Below, piece after piece: positions 9,423 to 18,600 of a stretch of 64,000 nucleotides of DNA; the stretch's first letter is position 1, and every line of letters begins with the position of its first letter. The notes beneath the pieces are model-generated. The model worked only from the letters and a program-made list of their open reading frames with translations. It was not told the DNA's origin and made no database searches. The position numbers and the translations under genes were made by a program. This DNA comes from Clostridia bacterium (GTDB lineage Bacteria; Bacillota_A; Clostridia; Monoglobales; Monoglobaceae), in the NCBI GenBank assembly GCA_017436135.1, contig JAFSDQ010000017.1, positions 17,912 to 81,911 on the forward strand. Reading direction: 5' to 3'.

Positions 9423-10433
9423 TTATTTATAGAACTTTTCTTTAGCTTCTTTCATAAGCTTTATAGCTCTGTCCACCTCACCCTTATACTTTGGAATGGT
9501 GGGTTTCCAAACAGTCATAACATATCCCGGAATCTGCTCTTCCGGAGCTCTTTCTTTAAAGTACTCTACCATCTCTATTATATTATAATCACAACGGTTG
9601 CAAACAGAACCCGCAGGAGCATATTTGTATCCCTCTGCTTTAAGAAGAGGAACAGCAAGCTCTCTGAACCTTACAAGAAACGGGTCATCTTCTATATATT
9701 TTATATCCATACCCTTGTATTCAGGTTGCTTATAATAATCAATATACAGCTGTTTTGATGCAACAGGTGTATAATGCTCTTCTCTGAAAGCATTATAGTA
9801 CCAGGGGGAAAGTATTGCCTCGTCAGCATCGATATGCTTTTTATATTCTTCGGGATTATCAAAAAGCGGACAGGACCACATCCATGGCGTTGCGCCTGTG
9901 TCCTTTACGCAATCGATAAGGAAACGAACATCGTGCCAGTAAAGCTCTCCCTGTCTGTAAATTGCAAGCTCCTCTGTCTTGGCATGCTTTGCATCCTCTT
10001 CGTCCATGCCGAGATGAATATACTTCGGATGCTCAAAAAGCTCATACGCCTCTTTTATGAGGTCATTGCAAACCTGATAATATTCAGGGGTAGAAATCAT
10101 TCTTGAATATTTTTTCAGCCATTTGCTGTGAACGGTTGCAAAGTTAAGCTTTGGAATCAAGGTTAAACCCTTTTCTCTGCACTTTGCAATCTCATCTCTG
10201 AGTCTTTTTCTTGTCCAGGCTCCCTTAACCGTGATTTCCGGATGACTTGCAAAATCAATACCTCCGCAAATATCTATAATAAGGGTATTCAGCCCTGCCG
10301 CTGCAACCTCGTCAACTATATAGTTCCACGAATCATCATCAAAAAGCAGGGAATCGTAATTCATTTCCTGGCTTCCGCCGCCGCCCCAATTGCCAAGATG
10401 AACCAGTATAGCCCACATTTTTTCTTTGTTCAT
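9423..10433 (-). CDS. Short GH20-like barrel protein, copy A
   Basis: A 336-residue cytoplasmic protein with no signal peptide or extra domains. The sequence reads as a stand-alone TIM barrel: NTLIIDICGGIDFASHPEI near 49-67, a KLNFATVH strand near 95-102, and IHLGMDEED at 139-147. The last matches the family GH20 active-site pattern H-x-G-x-D-E, where D144-E145 would be the catalytic pair. It lacks the usual GH20b N-domain and is much shorter than classical hexosaminidases. It is a clear paralogue of the next gene upstream, with long identical blocks such as YYQVCNDLIKEAYELF. A SD AAAGGAGG precedes the ATG. The most likely role is hydrolysis of a beta-linked amino-sugar glycoside after import; activity is inference. 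Confidence 0.7.
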   Translation of the reverse strand: MNKEKMWAILVHLGNWGGGGSQEMNYDSLLFDDDSWNYIVDEVAAAGLNTLIIDICGGIDFASHPEITVKGAWTRKRLRDEIAKCREKGLTLIPKLNFATVHSKWLKKYSRMISTPEYYQVCNDLIKEAYELFEHPKYIHLGMDEEDAKHAKTEELAIYRQGELYWHDVRFLIDCVKDTGATPWMWSCPLFDNPEEYKKHIDADEAILSPWYYNAFREEHYTPVASKQLYIDYYKQPEYKGMDIKYIEDDPFLVRFRELAVPLLKAEGYKYAPAGSVCNRCDYNIIEMVEYFKERAPEEQIPGYVMTVWKPTIPKYKGEVDRAIKLMKEAKEKFYK

Positions 10434-10553
10434 AACATTTATCCTCCTTTAAACGCCATTTTTCATTATTTTATCATATATTTTGTCAAATTTCAATAAT
10501 TCTTCCAATAATTTTTTAATACTTTATACAAATTTTGCAGAAACACCCCATAC

Positions 10554-10582
10554 AAAAACGGACAAAAAATCTTGTCCGTTTT
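10554..10582 (-). terminator. Terminator between the two GH20-like paralogues
   Basis: A stem AAAACGGACA/TGTCCGTTTT with an 8-nt loop, followed by T residues on the minus strand, lies just past the stop of copy B. It should separate copy B from copy A, so copy A needs its own promoter; a TTGACA lies near 10490 on the minus strand without a convincing -10. Confidence 0.8.
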
Positions 10583-10586
10583 AATA

Positions 10587-11591
10587 TTATTCACCATAAA
10601 TTTTTGCTCTTGCTTCTTTCAACAGTCTGAAGGATCTTTCAAACTTCTCCTTATGCTCCATAAGAGTAAGCTTCCAGGGGGCTGTAATATAGCCCAGAAT
10701 CTGATCATCCCGACCGCTTTCCTTAAAGTACAGCATCAGCTCTTCTGCATTAAGGTCGTTTTCGTTTGCAGTAGATGTACAGGGTACATATTCATATCCC
10801 TCTTCCATAAGAGGAAGAGCAACCTTTCTGAACTTCACATTAAAGGGGTCTTCTTCCACATATTGAATGTTAAGGGCTGCATAGTCCTCCTGTCTGTAAT
10901 AATCAACATATACCTGACGCTTTGTAATGTGTGTCCAATTTTCTCTTCTGAAAGCATCGTAATACCATGGAGAAAGTATTGCTTCGTCAGCGTCAATATG
11001 CGCCTTGTATTCTTCCGGGTGTTCAAACAAGGGGCAAGACCATATCCAGGGCTTGGCACCCGTATCCTTTACGCTGTCAATAAAAAATCTTAAATCGTGC
11101 CAGAAAAGCTCTCCCTTTCTATAGACAGCAAGCCCCTCTGCAGACCGTCTGGCGTGCATTTCGTCTTCTTCATCCATACCAAGATGGATATACTCCGGAT
11201 GGTCAAAAAGCTCATAGGCTTCCTTTATCAAATCATTGCATACCTGATAATATTTTGGAGTGGATACCATATAGTGATATTCCCCAAGCCATACATCGTG
11301 GATTGTTGCAAAGTTAAGCTTTGGTATAAGAGTAATTCCCTTTTCCCTGCAGCGGTTAAGCTCTTTTCTTAATTTTGTTCTTGTCCACGCACCCTCAAGC
11401 GTAATTTCGGGGTGACTTGCAAAATCAATGCCTCCGCAAATATCCAGCACAATTGTATTGAGCCCTGTGTTGGCAGCTTCCTCCACTATGTAATCCCACA
11501 ACTCTTCATCAAATCTGAAATCCTTAAAGCCCTTTGCGCCCCAGGGACCCATGTGAACCAATAATGCCCACATTTTTTCCTTGTTTTTCAT
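10587..11591 (-). CDS. Short GH20-like barrel protein, copy B
   Basis: A 334-residue paralogue of the downstream gene. It has the same domain-poor TIM-barrel outline and the same candidate catalytic motif IHLGMDEED (H136, D140, E141). Shared blocks include DICGGIDFASHPEIT, GAWTR, LIPKLNFAT and IDADEAILSPWYY. Differences cluster near residues 14-30 and 225-300, where substrate loops would be expected, so the two copies may have split specificities after tandem duplication. It starts with ATG behind AAGGAGGAG, 65 bp after metF, and is followed by its own terminator. An 8-bp inverted repeat sits in the 65-bp gap. Enzyme activity is inferred only from the motif and from neighbouring nagB, YesMN and permeases. 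Confidence 0.7.
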   Translation of the reverse strand: MKNKEKMWALLVHMGPWGAKGFKDFRFDEELWDYIVEEAANTGLNTIVLDICGGIDFASHPEITLEGAWTRTKLRKELNRCREKGITLIPKLNFATIHDVWLGEYHYMVSTPKYYQVCNDLIKEAYELFDHPEYIHLGMDEEDEMHARRSAEGLAVYRKGELFWHDLRFFIDSVKDTGAKPWIWSCPLFEHPEEYKAHIDADEAILSPWYYDAFRRENWTHITKRQVYVDYYRQEDYAALNIQYVEEDPFNVKFRKVALPLMEEGYEYVPCTSTANENDLNAEELMLYFKESGRDDQILGYITAPWKLTLMEHKEKFERSFRLLKEARAKIYGE

Positions 11592-11633
11592 TTTCTTCTC
11601 CTCCTTTTATTCGGCTTTATCATACCAACAATC

Positions 11634-11657
11634 AAAGTCAATGCACTTTTTGACTTT
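11634..11657. promoter_or_regulatory. Inverted repeat upstream of GH20-like copy B
   Basis: AAAGTCAA and TTGACTTT form a perfect 8-bp inverted repeat with an 8-bp spacer, overlapping the metF stop codon and lying 43 bp upstream of copy B. It could be an operator for one of the locus regulators or a weak end to the metF message. No second copy was recognised. Confidence 0.35.
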
Positions 11658-12525
11658 AGTCTCCTATAATTGAGGAGAGGTTTGCCATTATACTGCCTGC
11701 AATCTTTGGATTATTCATACTATAAATATGTACATTGTTTATTCCGTTTGCAAAAAGGTCTATTATCTGCTCTGTAGCATAGGCTATTCCCGCCTGTCGC
11801 ATAGCATCGGGGTTATCCCCAAACCTTTCCACTATTGCACGGAATTCCCGCGGAAGCTGTGCTCCTGACAGCTGACACATTCTCTTTATCTGTCTGGCAT
11901 TTGTAACAGGCATAATTCCTGCAGTTACAGGAATGGTTATCCCTGCACGAAGAAGCTTGTACATAAAACTGTAAAATGCATCATTGTCAAAAAACATCTG
12001 TGATGTGAGAAATTCACAGCCACACTCTTCCTTCAGCTTAAGATATTCTATATCCTTATCAAGAGATTTTGCCTCGGGATGTCCCTCGGGGTAACAGGCT
12101 CCTCCTATACAAAAACCGCCAAAATCTCTTATTTCTTTCATTAAATCGCAGGCATGGGAAAAGCTTTTGGAGGGGATACCGCTCCCGTCGGAGGGCATAT
12201 CTCCCCGAAGGGCAAGGATGTTCCTTATTCCATAGCCTTTAAGCTGGGTCAGCACCTGCCGGATTTTATCTTTTTCCGATGCAACACAAGTTAAATGCGC
12301 CAGGGCGGTTACGCCGTTTATATTCTGTACCTCGTTTGCAACATCAATAAAGTTATCGCAATTTGTCCCTCCTGCACCATAGGTGACACTCATATAATCA
12401 GGGGAAAGCTTTGCCATTTCAGCTACAATCTGTTTAGCAGCCGTAAGCTCACTTCCGCTCTTTGGCGGAAACAATTCACAGGACAGAGTTATTTTCTTAC
12501 TATTTAACAATTCCGCAACATTCAT
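11656..12525 (-). CDS. metF: Methylenetetrahydrofolate reductase
   Basis: A 289-residue flavoenzyme that reduces 5,10-methylene-THF to 5-methyl-THF, supplying methyl groups for methionine synthesis or one-carbon flow. The N-terminal LSCELFPPKSGSE, the folate-binding SVTYGAGGT and the NILALRGDMP segment are family signatures, and the length is normal for the bacterial catalytic domain. It starts with ATG behind AAAGGAAAA, 19 bp downstream of murC, so it is probably co-transcribed with murC despite the unrelated function. No S-adenosylmethionine riboswitch was seen in the gap. A separate sulfhydrylase (metY) is encoded at 45.2 kb. Confidence 0.95.
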   Translation of the reverse strand: MNVAELLNSKKITLSCELFPPKSGSELTAAKQIVAEMAKLSPDYMSVTYGAGGTNCDNFIDVANEVQNINGVTALAHLTCVASEKDKIRQVLTQLKGYGIRNILALRGDMPSDGSGIPSKSFSHACDLMKEIRDFGGFCIGGACYPEGHPEAKSLDKDIEYLKLKEECGCEFLTSQMFFDNDAFYSFMYKLLRAGITIPVTAGIMPVTNARQIKRMCQLSGAQLPREFRAIVERFGDNPDAMRQAGIAYATEQIIDLFANGINNVHIYSMNNPKIAGSIMANLSSIIGD

Positions 12526-12544
12526 TTGCTTTATTTTCCTTTCT

Positions 12545-13924
12545 TTATTGTTTTCCGCACAGCTTATAACCTATCTTATATACATCTCCTGCTCCCATTG
12601 TTATAAGCATATCTCCGTCCTCGGTGTTTTCTTTGAGATATTCCCCTGCGGCATCCAGGTCCCCTATATACACTGCATCGGGGATTTTATCTGCCAAATC
12701 CCTTGAATGTATACTGCCATCGTCCTTCTCTCTCGCAGGGAAAATGTCACATATAACAACCTTGTCTGCCACAGGAAGCGCCTCTGCAAATCCATCAAGC
12801 AACGACTTTGTACGGCTGTATGTGTGGGGCTGAAAAACAACCCACACCCTCTTTTTGCCCATTTTCCTTGCCGCCTCAAGGGTAGTTTTAATTTCCGTGG
12901 GATGATGGGCATAATCATCAATTACCTCGCAGCCCCCAAAGGAGCCTATTCTCTCGAACCGTCTTCTGGCACCGCCAAAGGCTTCAAGCCCTGCCTTTAT
13001 GGCATCTGCGCCGATTCCCAGAAAATCTGCCGCCGCAGTAACCGCCAGGGCATTGCACACATTATGCTCCCCGGGGACATTCAGTTTTACAGACAGCAAA
13101 ATTTTTCCGTCCTTTACTATATCAAATTCTCCAAAACCTTTGTCATTAAACTTTAAATTTTTTGCAGAAATTTCTGCATCTTCGCTTTTAATTCCATATT
13201 TTATTACTTTTTTATCTACATTTTGCACAACTTCCTGGGCATATTTATCGTCAGAACAAACAATAATGCATCCAAGGGGTGATGTTAGGCTTGCAAATTT
13301 TTTAAAAGATGATATAATATGGTTAATACCACTAAAATAATCCAAGTGGTCTTCTTCTACATTTGTTATAATAGACAAAAATGGATTGAAATGAAGAAAG
13401 CTTTCTACATATTCGCAGGCTTCAAAGGACAAATAATCCCGTTTGCCTATTCTGTGGTTTCCTCCTATTTGAGGAAGCTCTCCGCCAACTAAAATGGTGG
13501 GATCTGTTTTTGCTTCAAGCAAAACCAGGGACAGCATAGAGGTTACGGTTGTTTTTCCATGTGTTCCGGCTACAGCCAGGGGATACTTGTAGAGAGTCAT
13601 CAATTCGCCAAGAAGCTCTGCTCGCTCTATTGTTGGTATTTTGGCGTCTATTGCAGCAACAAGTTCAGGGTTATCCTTTTGTATTGCTGCTGTATAACAC
13701 ACCAAATCAGGATTGGTTATATTTTCTGCTCGCTGACCGATGTAAATTTCTGCACCCTTTGCCATGAGCTCCTCTAACACTTCAGAGGATTTAGCATCAG
13801 AGCCTGAAACCTTATAACCAAAGTGGATAAGCATTGACGCTATACCGCTCATGCTTACTCCGCCTATTCCTATCATGTGAATTTTGGCATCCTTGGGTAG
13901 TTGATTGATTGAAAAATCACTCAT
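12545..13924 (-). CDS. murC: UDP-N-acetylmuramate--L-alanine ligase
   Basis: A 459-residue cytosolic Mur ligase that adds L-alanine to UDP-MurNAc in peptidoglycan precursor synthesis. Seen are the N-terminal Rossmann motif IHMIGIGGVSMSGIA, the ATP loop VAGTHGKTTVTSM near 110, DYLSFEACEYVESF, ITNVEEDHLDYF, and the C-terminal DDYAHHPTEI typical of MurC. I chose ATG 13924, seven bases after AAGAAGG; an in-frame TTG 18 bp upstream overlaps that SD and is unlikely. It is divergent from spoVG and followed closely by metF. Full length and all core motifs are intact. Confidence 0.96.
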   Translation of the reverse strand: MSDFSINQLPKDAKIHMIGIGGVSMSGIASMLIHFGYKVSGSDAKSSEVLEELMAKGAEIYIGQRAENITNPDLVCYTAAIQKDNPELVAAIDAKIPTIERAELLGELMTLYKYPLAVAGTHGKTTVTSMLSLVLLEAKTDPTILVGGELPQIGGNHRIGKRDYLSFEACEYVESFLHFNPFLSIITNVEEDHLDYFSGINHIISSFKKFASLTSPLGCIIVCSDDKYAQEVVQNVDKKVIKYGIKSEDAEISAKNLKFNDKGFGEFDIVKDGKILLSVKLNVPGEHNVCNALAVTAAADFLGIGADAIKAGLEAFGGARRRFERIGSFGGCEVIDDYAHHPTEIKTTLEAARKMGKKRVWVVFQPHTYSRTKSLLDGFAEALPVADKVVICDIFPAREKDDGSIHSRDLADKIPDAVYIGDLDAAGEYLKENTEDGDMLITMGAGDVYKIGYKLCGKQ

Positions 13925-13983
13925 CTTTTGACCTTCTTTCAATTATAATTATGTAAAATAATAATTAACAATATTTATAAGAA

Positions 13984-14004
13984 GCCGCTTATGCGGCGAG
14001 GGGG
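13984..14004 (+). promoter_or_regulatory. Hairpin abutting the spoVG ribosome site
   Basis: GCCGC-TTAT-GCGGC forms a 5-bp GC hairpin at 13984-13997 that ends directly against the GAGGGGG Shine-Dalgarno run (13998-14004), six bases before the ATG. It could help keep the SD open or set mRNA stability. Confidence 0.5.
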
Positions 14005-14010
14005 AAAATT

Positions 14011-14289
14011 ATGCAAATTACTGACATCAGAGTTCGTAAAATCAATTCAGAGGGACGTATGAAGGCTGTCGTTTCTGTTACTTTTGATGACGCTTTCGTA
14101 ATCCACGACATTAAGGTTATCGAGGGACAGGATAAATTGTTCATCGCTATGCCCAGTCGCAAAACTCCGGATGGGGAGTTCAAGGATATTGCTCATCCCA
14201 TCAATGCGGAAACAAGAGAAGCTCTTCACAGCAGTATTCTCGCAAAGTATCAGGAAGTAGCTGACGCTCCTGATGAAGAAGTTCTTTAA
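14011..14289 (+). CDS. spoVG: SpoVG family regulator
   Basis: A 92-residue nucleic-acid-binding protein known in Bacillota to affect septation at sporulation and many envelope and virulence genes. The sequence [28 protein letters not shown] and [20 protein letters not shown] is diagnostic, and the length is typical. The start is fixed by the strong GAGGGGG ribosome site. It is a single-gene unit: divergent from murC and closed by a strong terminator. No clear sigma-H promoter was recognised upstream, although the A/T-rich 68-bp gap must hold it. Confidence 0.96.
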   Translation: MQITDIRVRKINSEGRMKAVVSVTFDDAFVIHDIKVIEGQDKLFIAMPSRKTPDGEFKDIAHPINAETREALHSSILAKYQEVADAPDEEVL

Positions 14290-14301
14290 CAGAACGCTCT
14301 C

Positions 14302-14338
14302 GGCGGACATACCCAAAAGGTATTGTCCGCCTTTTTTT
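14302..14338 (+). terminator. Intrinsic terminator of spoVG
   Basis: GGCGGACA pairs with TGTCCGCC (14302-14331) and is followed by seven T residues. The T run overlaps the stop codon of the convergent deacetylase gene. Confidence 0.93.
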
Positions 14339-15275
14339 ATTCGGGAATAACTTTTTTGTTGATAGTGTTTCTTATTATATCTATTACATTAACATTTGCC
14401 ATGCTTCCTGCAATGGTCATCCTTGTTATTCCCTCTACACCCTCCGAGGGAATGTTTACATCATAGGCATCCTCGGTTAGCTTATTGTCCACCAATATCT
14501 GCATTTTATATCCTGCATTTTTTGCGGCAATTCTTATTGCATCGTTATAATCACCAAAGGGATATGCAATCATATCGCATTCGTGTCCCAAATTTTTCTC
14601 TATATCATATTTGGATTTTCGAAGCTGTCTTATCATTTCCCCCGAGGGTATTCCTGACATTCTGGGATGGCTTACCGTATGGGAATGAATTTCTACAAGT
14701 CCGCTCTCCTCCATCTCCTTTGCCTGTTCCCATGTAAAATGGGTGTTGTTTACTTTTCCCTCGCCGGCAACCGCACCTACTGTATCTGTAACAATAAATA
14801 TTGTGGCGGGAATATTCAACTCCTTCAATATGGGAAAAGCAATTTCGTAATTACTTAAATACCCGTCATCAAAGGTAACAACTATAGGCTTCTCCGGAAT
14901 GTCTATACTTCCGTCATCACACATTACATAATCATAATACTGTCTGAGGCTGATTGGATTAAAGTTCACCTTTATAGCCGTCATGTGAAGTCGAAAATCA
15001 GTGGGAGAAATCAGGGAAACCGACTCTTCGCTGGTAAATTCATCAGTTGTAATATGATGATACAGCAAAATCGGAACCTTCATGTTTTTCTTCTTTTCTC
15101 TCCATTTTTCCAGCTCTTCCTGCTTTTGCTGTTCTTCGGGAGATACTACAGGTCTTTGATAGCCCTCCACACGATTAACCCAATCAGGCACTTGAGGAGT
15201 AGCCCCTGCCGTAGCTGACACCGTCATAACAGCAATCATAGCTAAAACTAAAATTTTAAGAATTCTTTTTACCAT
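14337..15275 (-). CDS. Secreted polysaccharide deacetylase
   Basis: A 312-residue exported NodB-family (CE4) enzyme, probably removing acetyl groups from peptidoglycan or another wall glycan. The start at 15275 gives a signal peptide ([20 protein letters not shown]); an earlier in-frame start lies inside rho. After a charged linker, the NodB domain has VPILLYHHI, the metal-binding TFDDGYLSN (catalytic Asp plus first metal Asp) and [14 protein letters not shown] with both metal-ligand histidines. All key residues are present. It overlaps the end of rho by 20 bp and is the last gene of the long leftward run. The substrate is inferred from family and context. Confidence 0.9.
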   Translation of the reverse strand: MVKRILKILVLAMIAVMTVSATAGATPQVPDWVNRVEGYQRPVVSPEEQQKQEELEKWREKKKNMKVPILLYHHITTDEFTSEESVSLISPTDFRLHMTAIKVNFNPISLRQYYDYVMCDDGSIDIPEKPIVVTFDDGYLSNYEIAFPILKELNIPATIFIVTDTVGAVAGEGKVNNTHFTWEQAKEMEESGLVEIHSHTVSHPRMSGIPSGEMIRQLRKSKYDIEKNLGHECDMIAYPFGDYNDAIRIAAKNAGYKMQILVDNKLTEDAYDVNIPSEGVEGITRMTIAGSMANVNVIDIIRNTINKKVIPE

Positions 15276-16635
15276 AATCTCCAAAAACCTTTCCTGCATT
15301 TTCAATAAATTCACGGTTTGTTTTGGTTGTTACAATCCAGTTTATAACATTTTCTGCCACGTCTGCAGCAGGTCTGTCCGACAAAGCTCTTCTCATCCGC
15401 CATATAGTTTCAAGCTCTGCCCCATCTACAAGAAGCTCTTCTCTTCGGGTTCCTGATTTAACAATATCTATAGCAGGGAAAATTCTCTTTTCCTGAAGTC
15501 CCCTGTCAAGATGAACTTCCATATTTCCTGTTCCCTTAAATTCCTCAAAAATAACATCATCCATTCGGCTTCCTGTTTCTATAAGTGCCGTTGCAAGAAT
15601 GGTAAGGCTTCCGCCCTCTTCTACATTTCTTGCCGCACCAAAAAACCTCTTGGGCTTATACAGAGCGCCGGGGTCAAGTCCCCCCGACAAGGTTCTGCCC
15701 GAGGGTGCAACAACCAGATTGTATGCCCTGGCAAGTCTTGTTATACTGTCAAGCAGTATAACAACATCCTTTTTGTGTTCCACAAGGCGTTTCGCCCTCT
15801 CCATAACAATCTCTGCCACTTTTGCGTGGTTTTGAGGTTCTTCATCAAAGGTAGAGAATATAACATCGCCTTTAATGCTTCGTTGCATATCAGTAACCTC
15901 TTCAGGTCGCTCGTCAATTAAAAGTACAATAAGAGAAACCTCGGGATTATTTTGAGTAATACTGTTTGCAATATTTTTAAGAAGAGTGGTTTTTCCCGCC
16001 TTTGGAGGAGCAACAATCAACCCTCTTTGTCCCTTGCCTATCGGTGCCACAAGGTCAATGAAACGCATTGAATAATCCTTTGTCCCTGTTTCCATTTTAA
16101 GTCTTTCATCAGGATAAACAGGGGTTAAATCATCAAACGCCTTTCTGCGGATAGACACATCTACAGGGTCGCCGTTTACGCTTTGCACATACAAAAGAGC
16201 CTGATACTTTTCCCCCTCATGCTGCATACGGCTGTTTCCTATTATAAAATCCCCTGTTTTTAAATTAAATCTGCGAATCATATTCTGGGGAACATATACA
16301 TCATTTTCTCCCGACTGATAGTTATCGCTTCGCAAAAATCCATATCCGTCTGCCAATATCTCAAGGACACCGCTCATAAGATTTGTTCTTCTGACAGGGT
16401 CGCTGTACTCTTGTTTTTTATCATTTGTTACATCTTTCCCTGCCTTGTTATTTTTCCAATCGGGCAAGGTATTATCCTCAAAATTTTTATCTGAAGCAAT
16501 TTCTGCCACACTTGCTTCAATAATTTTGTCAATCAATTCCTGTTTTTTCAGGCTCCCAATGCCTGTTATCCCTGCCTCTTTTGCCATTTCCTTCAGCTCT
16601 GCTATCTTAAGCTTTTCCAGCTGTTGCTTCTCCAT
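15256..16635 (-). CDS. rho: Transcription termination factor Rho
   Basis: A 459-residue hexameric RNA helicase that ends transcription. The N-terminal Rho_N/SAP-like helix region (about 1-45) is followed by the RNA-binding cold-shock domain ([20 protein letters not shown], split here: YGFLRS and NDVYVP), the Walker A loop [20 protein letters not shown], the Walker B area [14 protein letters not shown], and the Q/R-loop sequence [13 protein letters not shown] 16635 is preferred because the SD GGAG lies seven bases upstream; ATG 16641 is only one base from it. The start region overlaps the cvpA stop codon, so translation is probably coupled. Confidence 0.97.
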   Translation of the reverse strand: MEKQQLEKLKIAELKEMAKEAGITGIGSLKKQELIDKIIEASVAEIASDKNFEDNTLPDWKNNKAGKDVTNDKKQEYSDPVRRTNLMSGVLEILADGYGFLRSDNYQSGENDVYVPQNMIRRFNLKTGDFIIGNSRMQHEGEKYQALLYVQSVNGDPVDVSIRRKAFDDLTPVYPDERLKMETGTKDYSMRFIDLVAPIGKGQRGLIVAPPKAGKTTLLKNIANSITQNNPEVSLIVLLIDERPEEVTDMQRSIKGDVIFSTFDEEPQNHAKVAEIVMERAKRLVEHKKDVVILLDSITRLARAYNLVVAPSGRTLSGGLDPGALYKPKRFFGAARNVEEGGSLTILATALIETGSRMDDVIFEEFKGTGNMEVHLDRGLQEKRIFPAIDIVKSGTRREELLVDGAELETIWRMRRALSDRPAADVAENVINWIVTTKTNREFIENAGKVFGDYGKKNS

Positions 16636-16637
16636 AC

Positions 16638-17324
16638 TCATTCTCCATTCACTATTTCTTCCGTCTTTACTTCCTCTGTTTCTTCCGAAACAAAAATTTT
16701 AATTATGGGGTTTTCCTTATATATTTCTCCTGCAAACATTGATTGCTCCATTGCGTTGTTTAAGCTTTTATTCTCCTGCAAAGGTATTATACCATATATC
16801 AACGCAAACAACAAGAGCACCACCAAAGAGCCTTGCAAAAACCCAAACACCATTCCTGCCAAGCGGTTAAAGAAGCTTATTACAGGCATCTCTGCCAAAA
16901 CAATCAGCAGCTTTTGGGCAACCCATATTATTATTCTTGCCAAAATCAGAACAATCACAAAGGACAAAATATTAAGAATAATCACCGTTGCATTTTCTGA
17001 TGCCGACTGTACCGCCGCCTGCATTCCGCTCTCTGCTGCCTCACGCAGAAACACAGGAATACCGCTTAAATCCCCTGTGCCGTTCATATACGCCCCAACA
17101 GAGCTTTGTATTTTTTCAAACACAACACCTTTGAGTCCAACAGCTACAAGGAGGTCAGACACTACAGGGTACAGTACCCACGCCAAGACAAAGGATGCTC
17201 CCAGGGAAAGAATTCCCACAATAGAGCGAATAAATCCTTTCTTAAAGCCTATAACGGCAAACACAAGCACTATTGCCGCAACAATTATATCCATATAACT
17301 GAAACCAACCCGGGCAAAATCCAT
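16638..17324 (-). CDS. cvpA: CvpA family membrane protein
   Basis: A 228-residue integral membrane protein with four or more hydrophobic segments (about 9-27, 31-50, 105-130, 150-172). CvpA-family features are [21 protein letters not shown] and [16 protein letters not shown]. In other bacteria CvpA is needed for colicin V export and for envelope homeostasis, but its biochemical role is unclear. ATG 17324 follows GGAGG with a six-base spacer; an in-frame ATG at 17336 overlaps the SD. The acidic C-terminal tail runs directly into the rho start. A short hairpin ACGCC/GGCGT precedes the gene. Confidence 0.85.
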   Translation of the reverse strand: MDFARVGFSYMDIIVAAIVLVFAVIGFKKGFIRSIVGILSLGASFVLAWVLYPVVSDLLVAVGLKGVVFEKIQSSVGAYMNGTGDLSGIPVFLREAAESGMQAAVQSASENATVIILNILSFVIVLILARIIIWVAQKLLIVLAEMPVISFFNRLAGMVFGFLQGSLVVLLLFALIYGIIPLQENKSLNNAMEQSMFAGEIYKENPIIKIFVSEETEEVKTEEIVNGE

Positions 17325-17388
17325 AACTACCTCCATAAGGAGAAATTACGCCGTTTAAGGCGTGGTTCGAATATCTCCTGTCACCCTA

Positions 17389-18576
17389 TTATTTTATTTT
17401 TATCACTTCTGCTTCTCCTGACCCGATGGCAAGAACCTTTTTATCGCCGTCAAAACAGCCTATACTTTTTATATCATGAGAAATGCTTATTATCTTCTTT
17501 TCTTTTCCCCTGGAGCTGATTCTGGTAAGTCCTTTTTGTTGTGCCACTACCGCACCCTTACCTCTTACGGAAAGGGCTCTGATATCCCCTGTCGCCGTAT
17601 ATGCTCCACGCAGCTTACCTGTGGTTGAATATAGCTCAAGAACAGAATTTCCTCTTCCGCCTTGGGTTACTACCCCAATTGTGTTGTCACCGTCAAGGTT
17701 ATAAAGAGTGGGACTTTTGCCTATAAGAGAAATATGAAACTTTTCTTTCCCCTGCATATTGTAGCCCGAAATACCTTTATCTGTTACCACAACAAGTCTG
17801 TCCCTTGCCACAGCCTTAAGGCACACTGCTATTTCCCCTGTACGCTCTGCCGTGGCAACAACCCGGTCATGTCTTGTGTCTATAAACTGAACTTTTGTAT
17901 TTGCAACCTCACCGTCACTGATGAGCTGTGCAACCGCCAGATATCTTCCGTTTTCCGTAAGCTCAACATCTGTAATATATCCGCTTCCGCTGTACCATTC
18001 GTAAATCTGATTTCCATGTCGGTTATAAACAGCCACCTTGCCCTTATAGCCGTCTGTGTCTGTTGCAAAAACCGAATAGCCCCTGCCTGTTACCTTTGCA
18101 GATATTATATCATTCTCTGTCTTAATTTCCCTGTAGGGCTTGCCGTTTTTATAAATGGCAGCAAAATGTTTCCCCGCAAGGTCCGCAAGCAAAATATAGC
18201 TTCCCTTTGCTTCCACAAAAGGCTCTGACAGGGTTTCTTTTATTTCCCATTCCGTTTCTCCTCCGGAATTTATTGCCCATACTCCCCTGTTATTATACAT
18301 AATTACATTATCTTTAAAGGGTTTTGTCTTATACTCGTTTCCCCCTTCAAAGGTCACATTCAGCGTCTTGTGTCCTCCAAACAGAGAAACCACTGATAAA
18401 ATCAGGGACAACACCACTATAACCGCTATTGTGCTTACTGCAATCTTAAATGGGTGCAGGGTTTGTTTTCTGCCTCCGATTTTTACCGTTGCTTTTTTGC
18501 TTAAAAGCCCCGAAATATAAGTACAAGCTTGCTCAAATATTTTTCTGCACTTTTCTATATACATATTTGACTTCAT
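17389..18576 (-). CDS. DUF5711 family membrane-anchored beta-propeller-like protein
   Basis: A 395-residue protein with a cytoplasmic N-terminus (about 1-43), one transmembrane helix (about 44-66, FKIAVSTIAVIVVLSLILSV) and an extracytoplasmic part of repeated beta-strand units. The repeats, each about 40 residues (such as VWAINSGGETEWEIKE and VAVYNRHGNQIYEWYSGSG), resemble PQQ/WD-type propeller blades. This matches the DUF5711 family of Clostridia, whose function is unknown. It lies between truA and cvpA on the same strand with short gaps, so it is in the envelope-related operon. A structural or sensory role at the membrane is a guess. It starts with ATG behind AAAGGAA. Confidence 0.75.
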   Translation of the reverse strand: MKSNMYIEKCRKIFEQACTYISGLLSKKATVKIGGRKQTLHPFKIAVSTIAVIVVLSLILSVVSLFGGHKTLNVTFEGGNEYKTKPFKDNVIMYNNRGVWAINSGGETEWEIKETLSEPFVEAKGSYILLADLAGKHFAAIYKNGKPYREIKTENDIISAKVTGRGYSVFATDTDGYKGKVAVYNRHGNQIYEWYSGSGYITDVELTENGRYLAVAQLISDGEVANTKVQFIDTRHDRVVATAERTGEIAVCLKAVARDRLVVVTDKGISGYNMQGKEKFHISLIGKSPTLYNLDGDNTIGVVTQGGRGNSVLELYSTTGKLRGAYTATGDIRALSVRGKGAVVAQQKGLTRISSRGKEKKIISISHDIKSIGCFDGDKKVLAIGSGEAEVIKIK

Positions 18577-18600
18577 GCTTGTTCATTCCTTTCTTGTGTA

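Noticed and set aside
17341..17396. tRNA-like 3' end (GGTTCGAAT followed by a CTCC..CACCCTA stretch)
   Set aside because: The flanking bases do not pair as a T-arm and no acceptor, D-arm or anticodon arm can be drawn; the match is too short.
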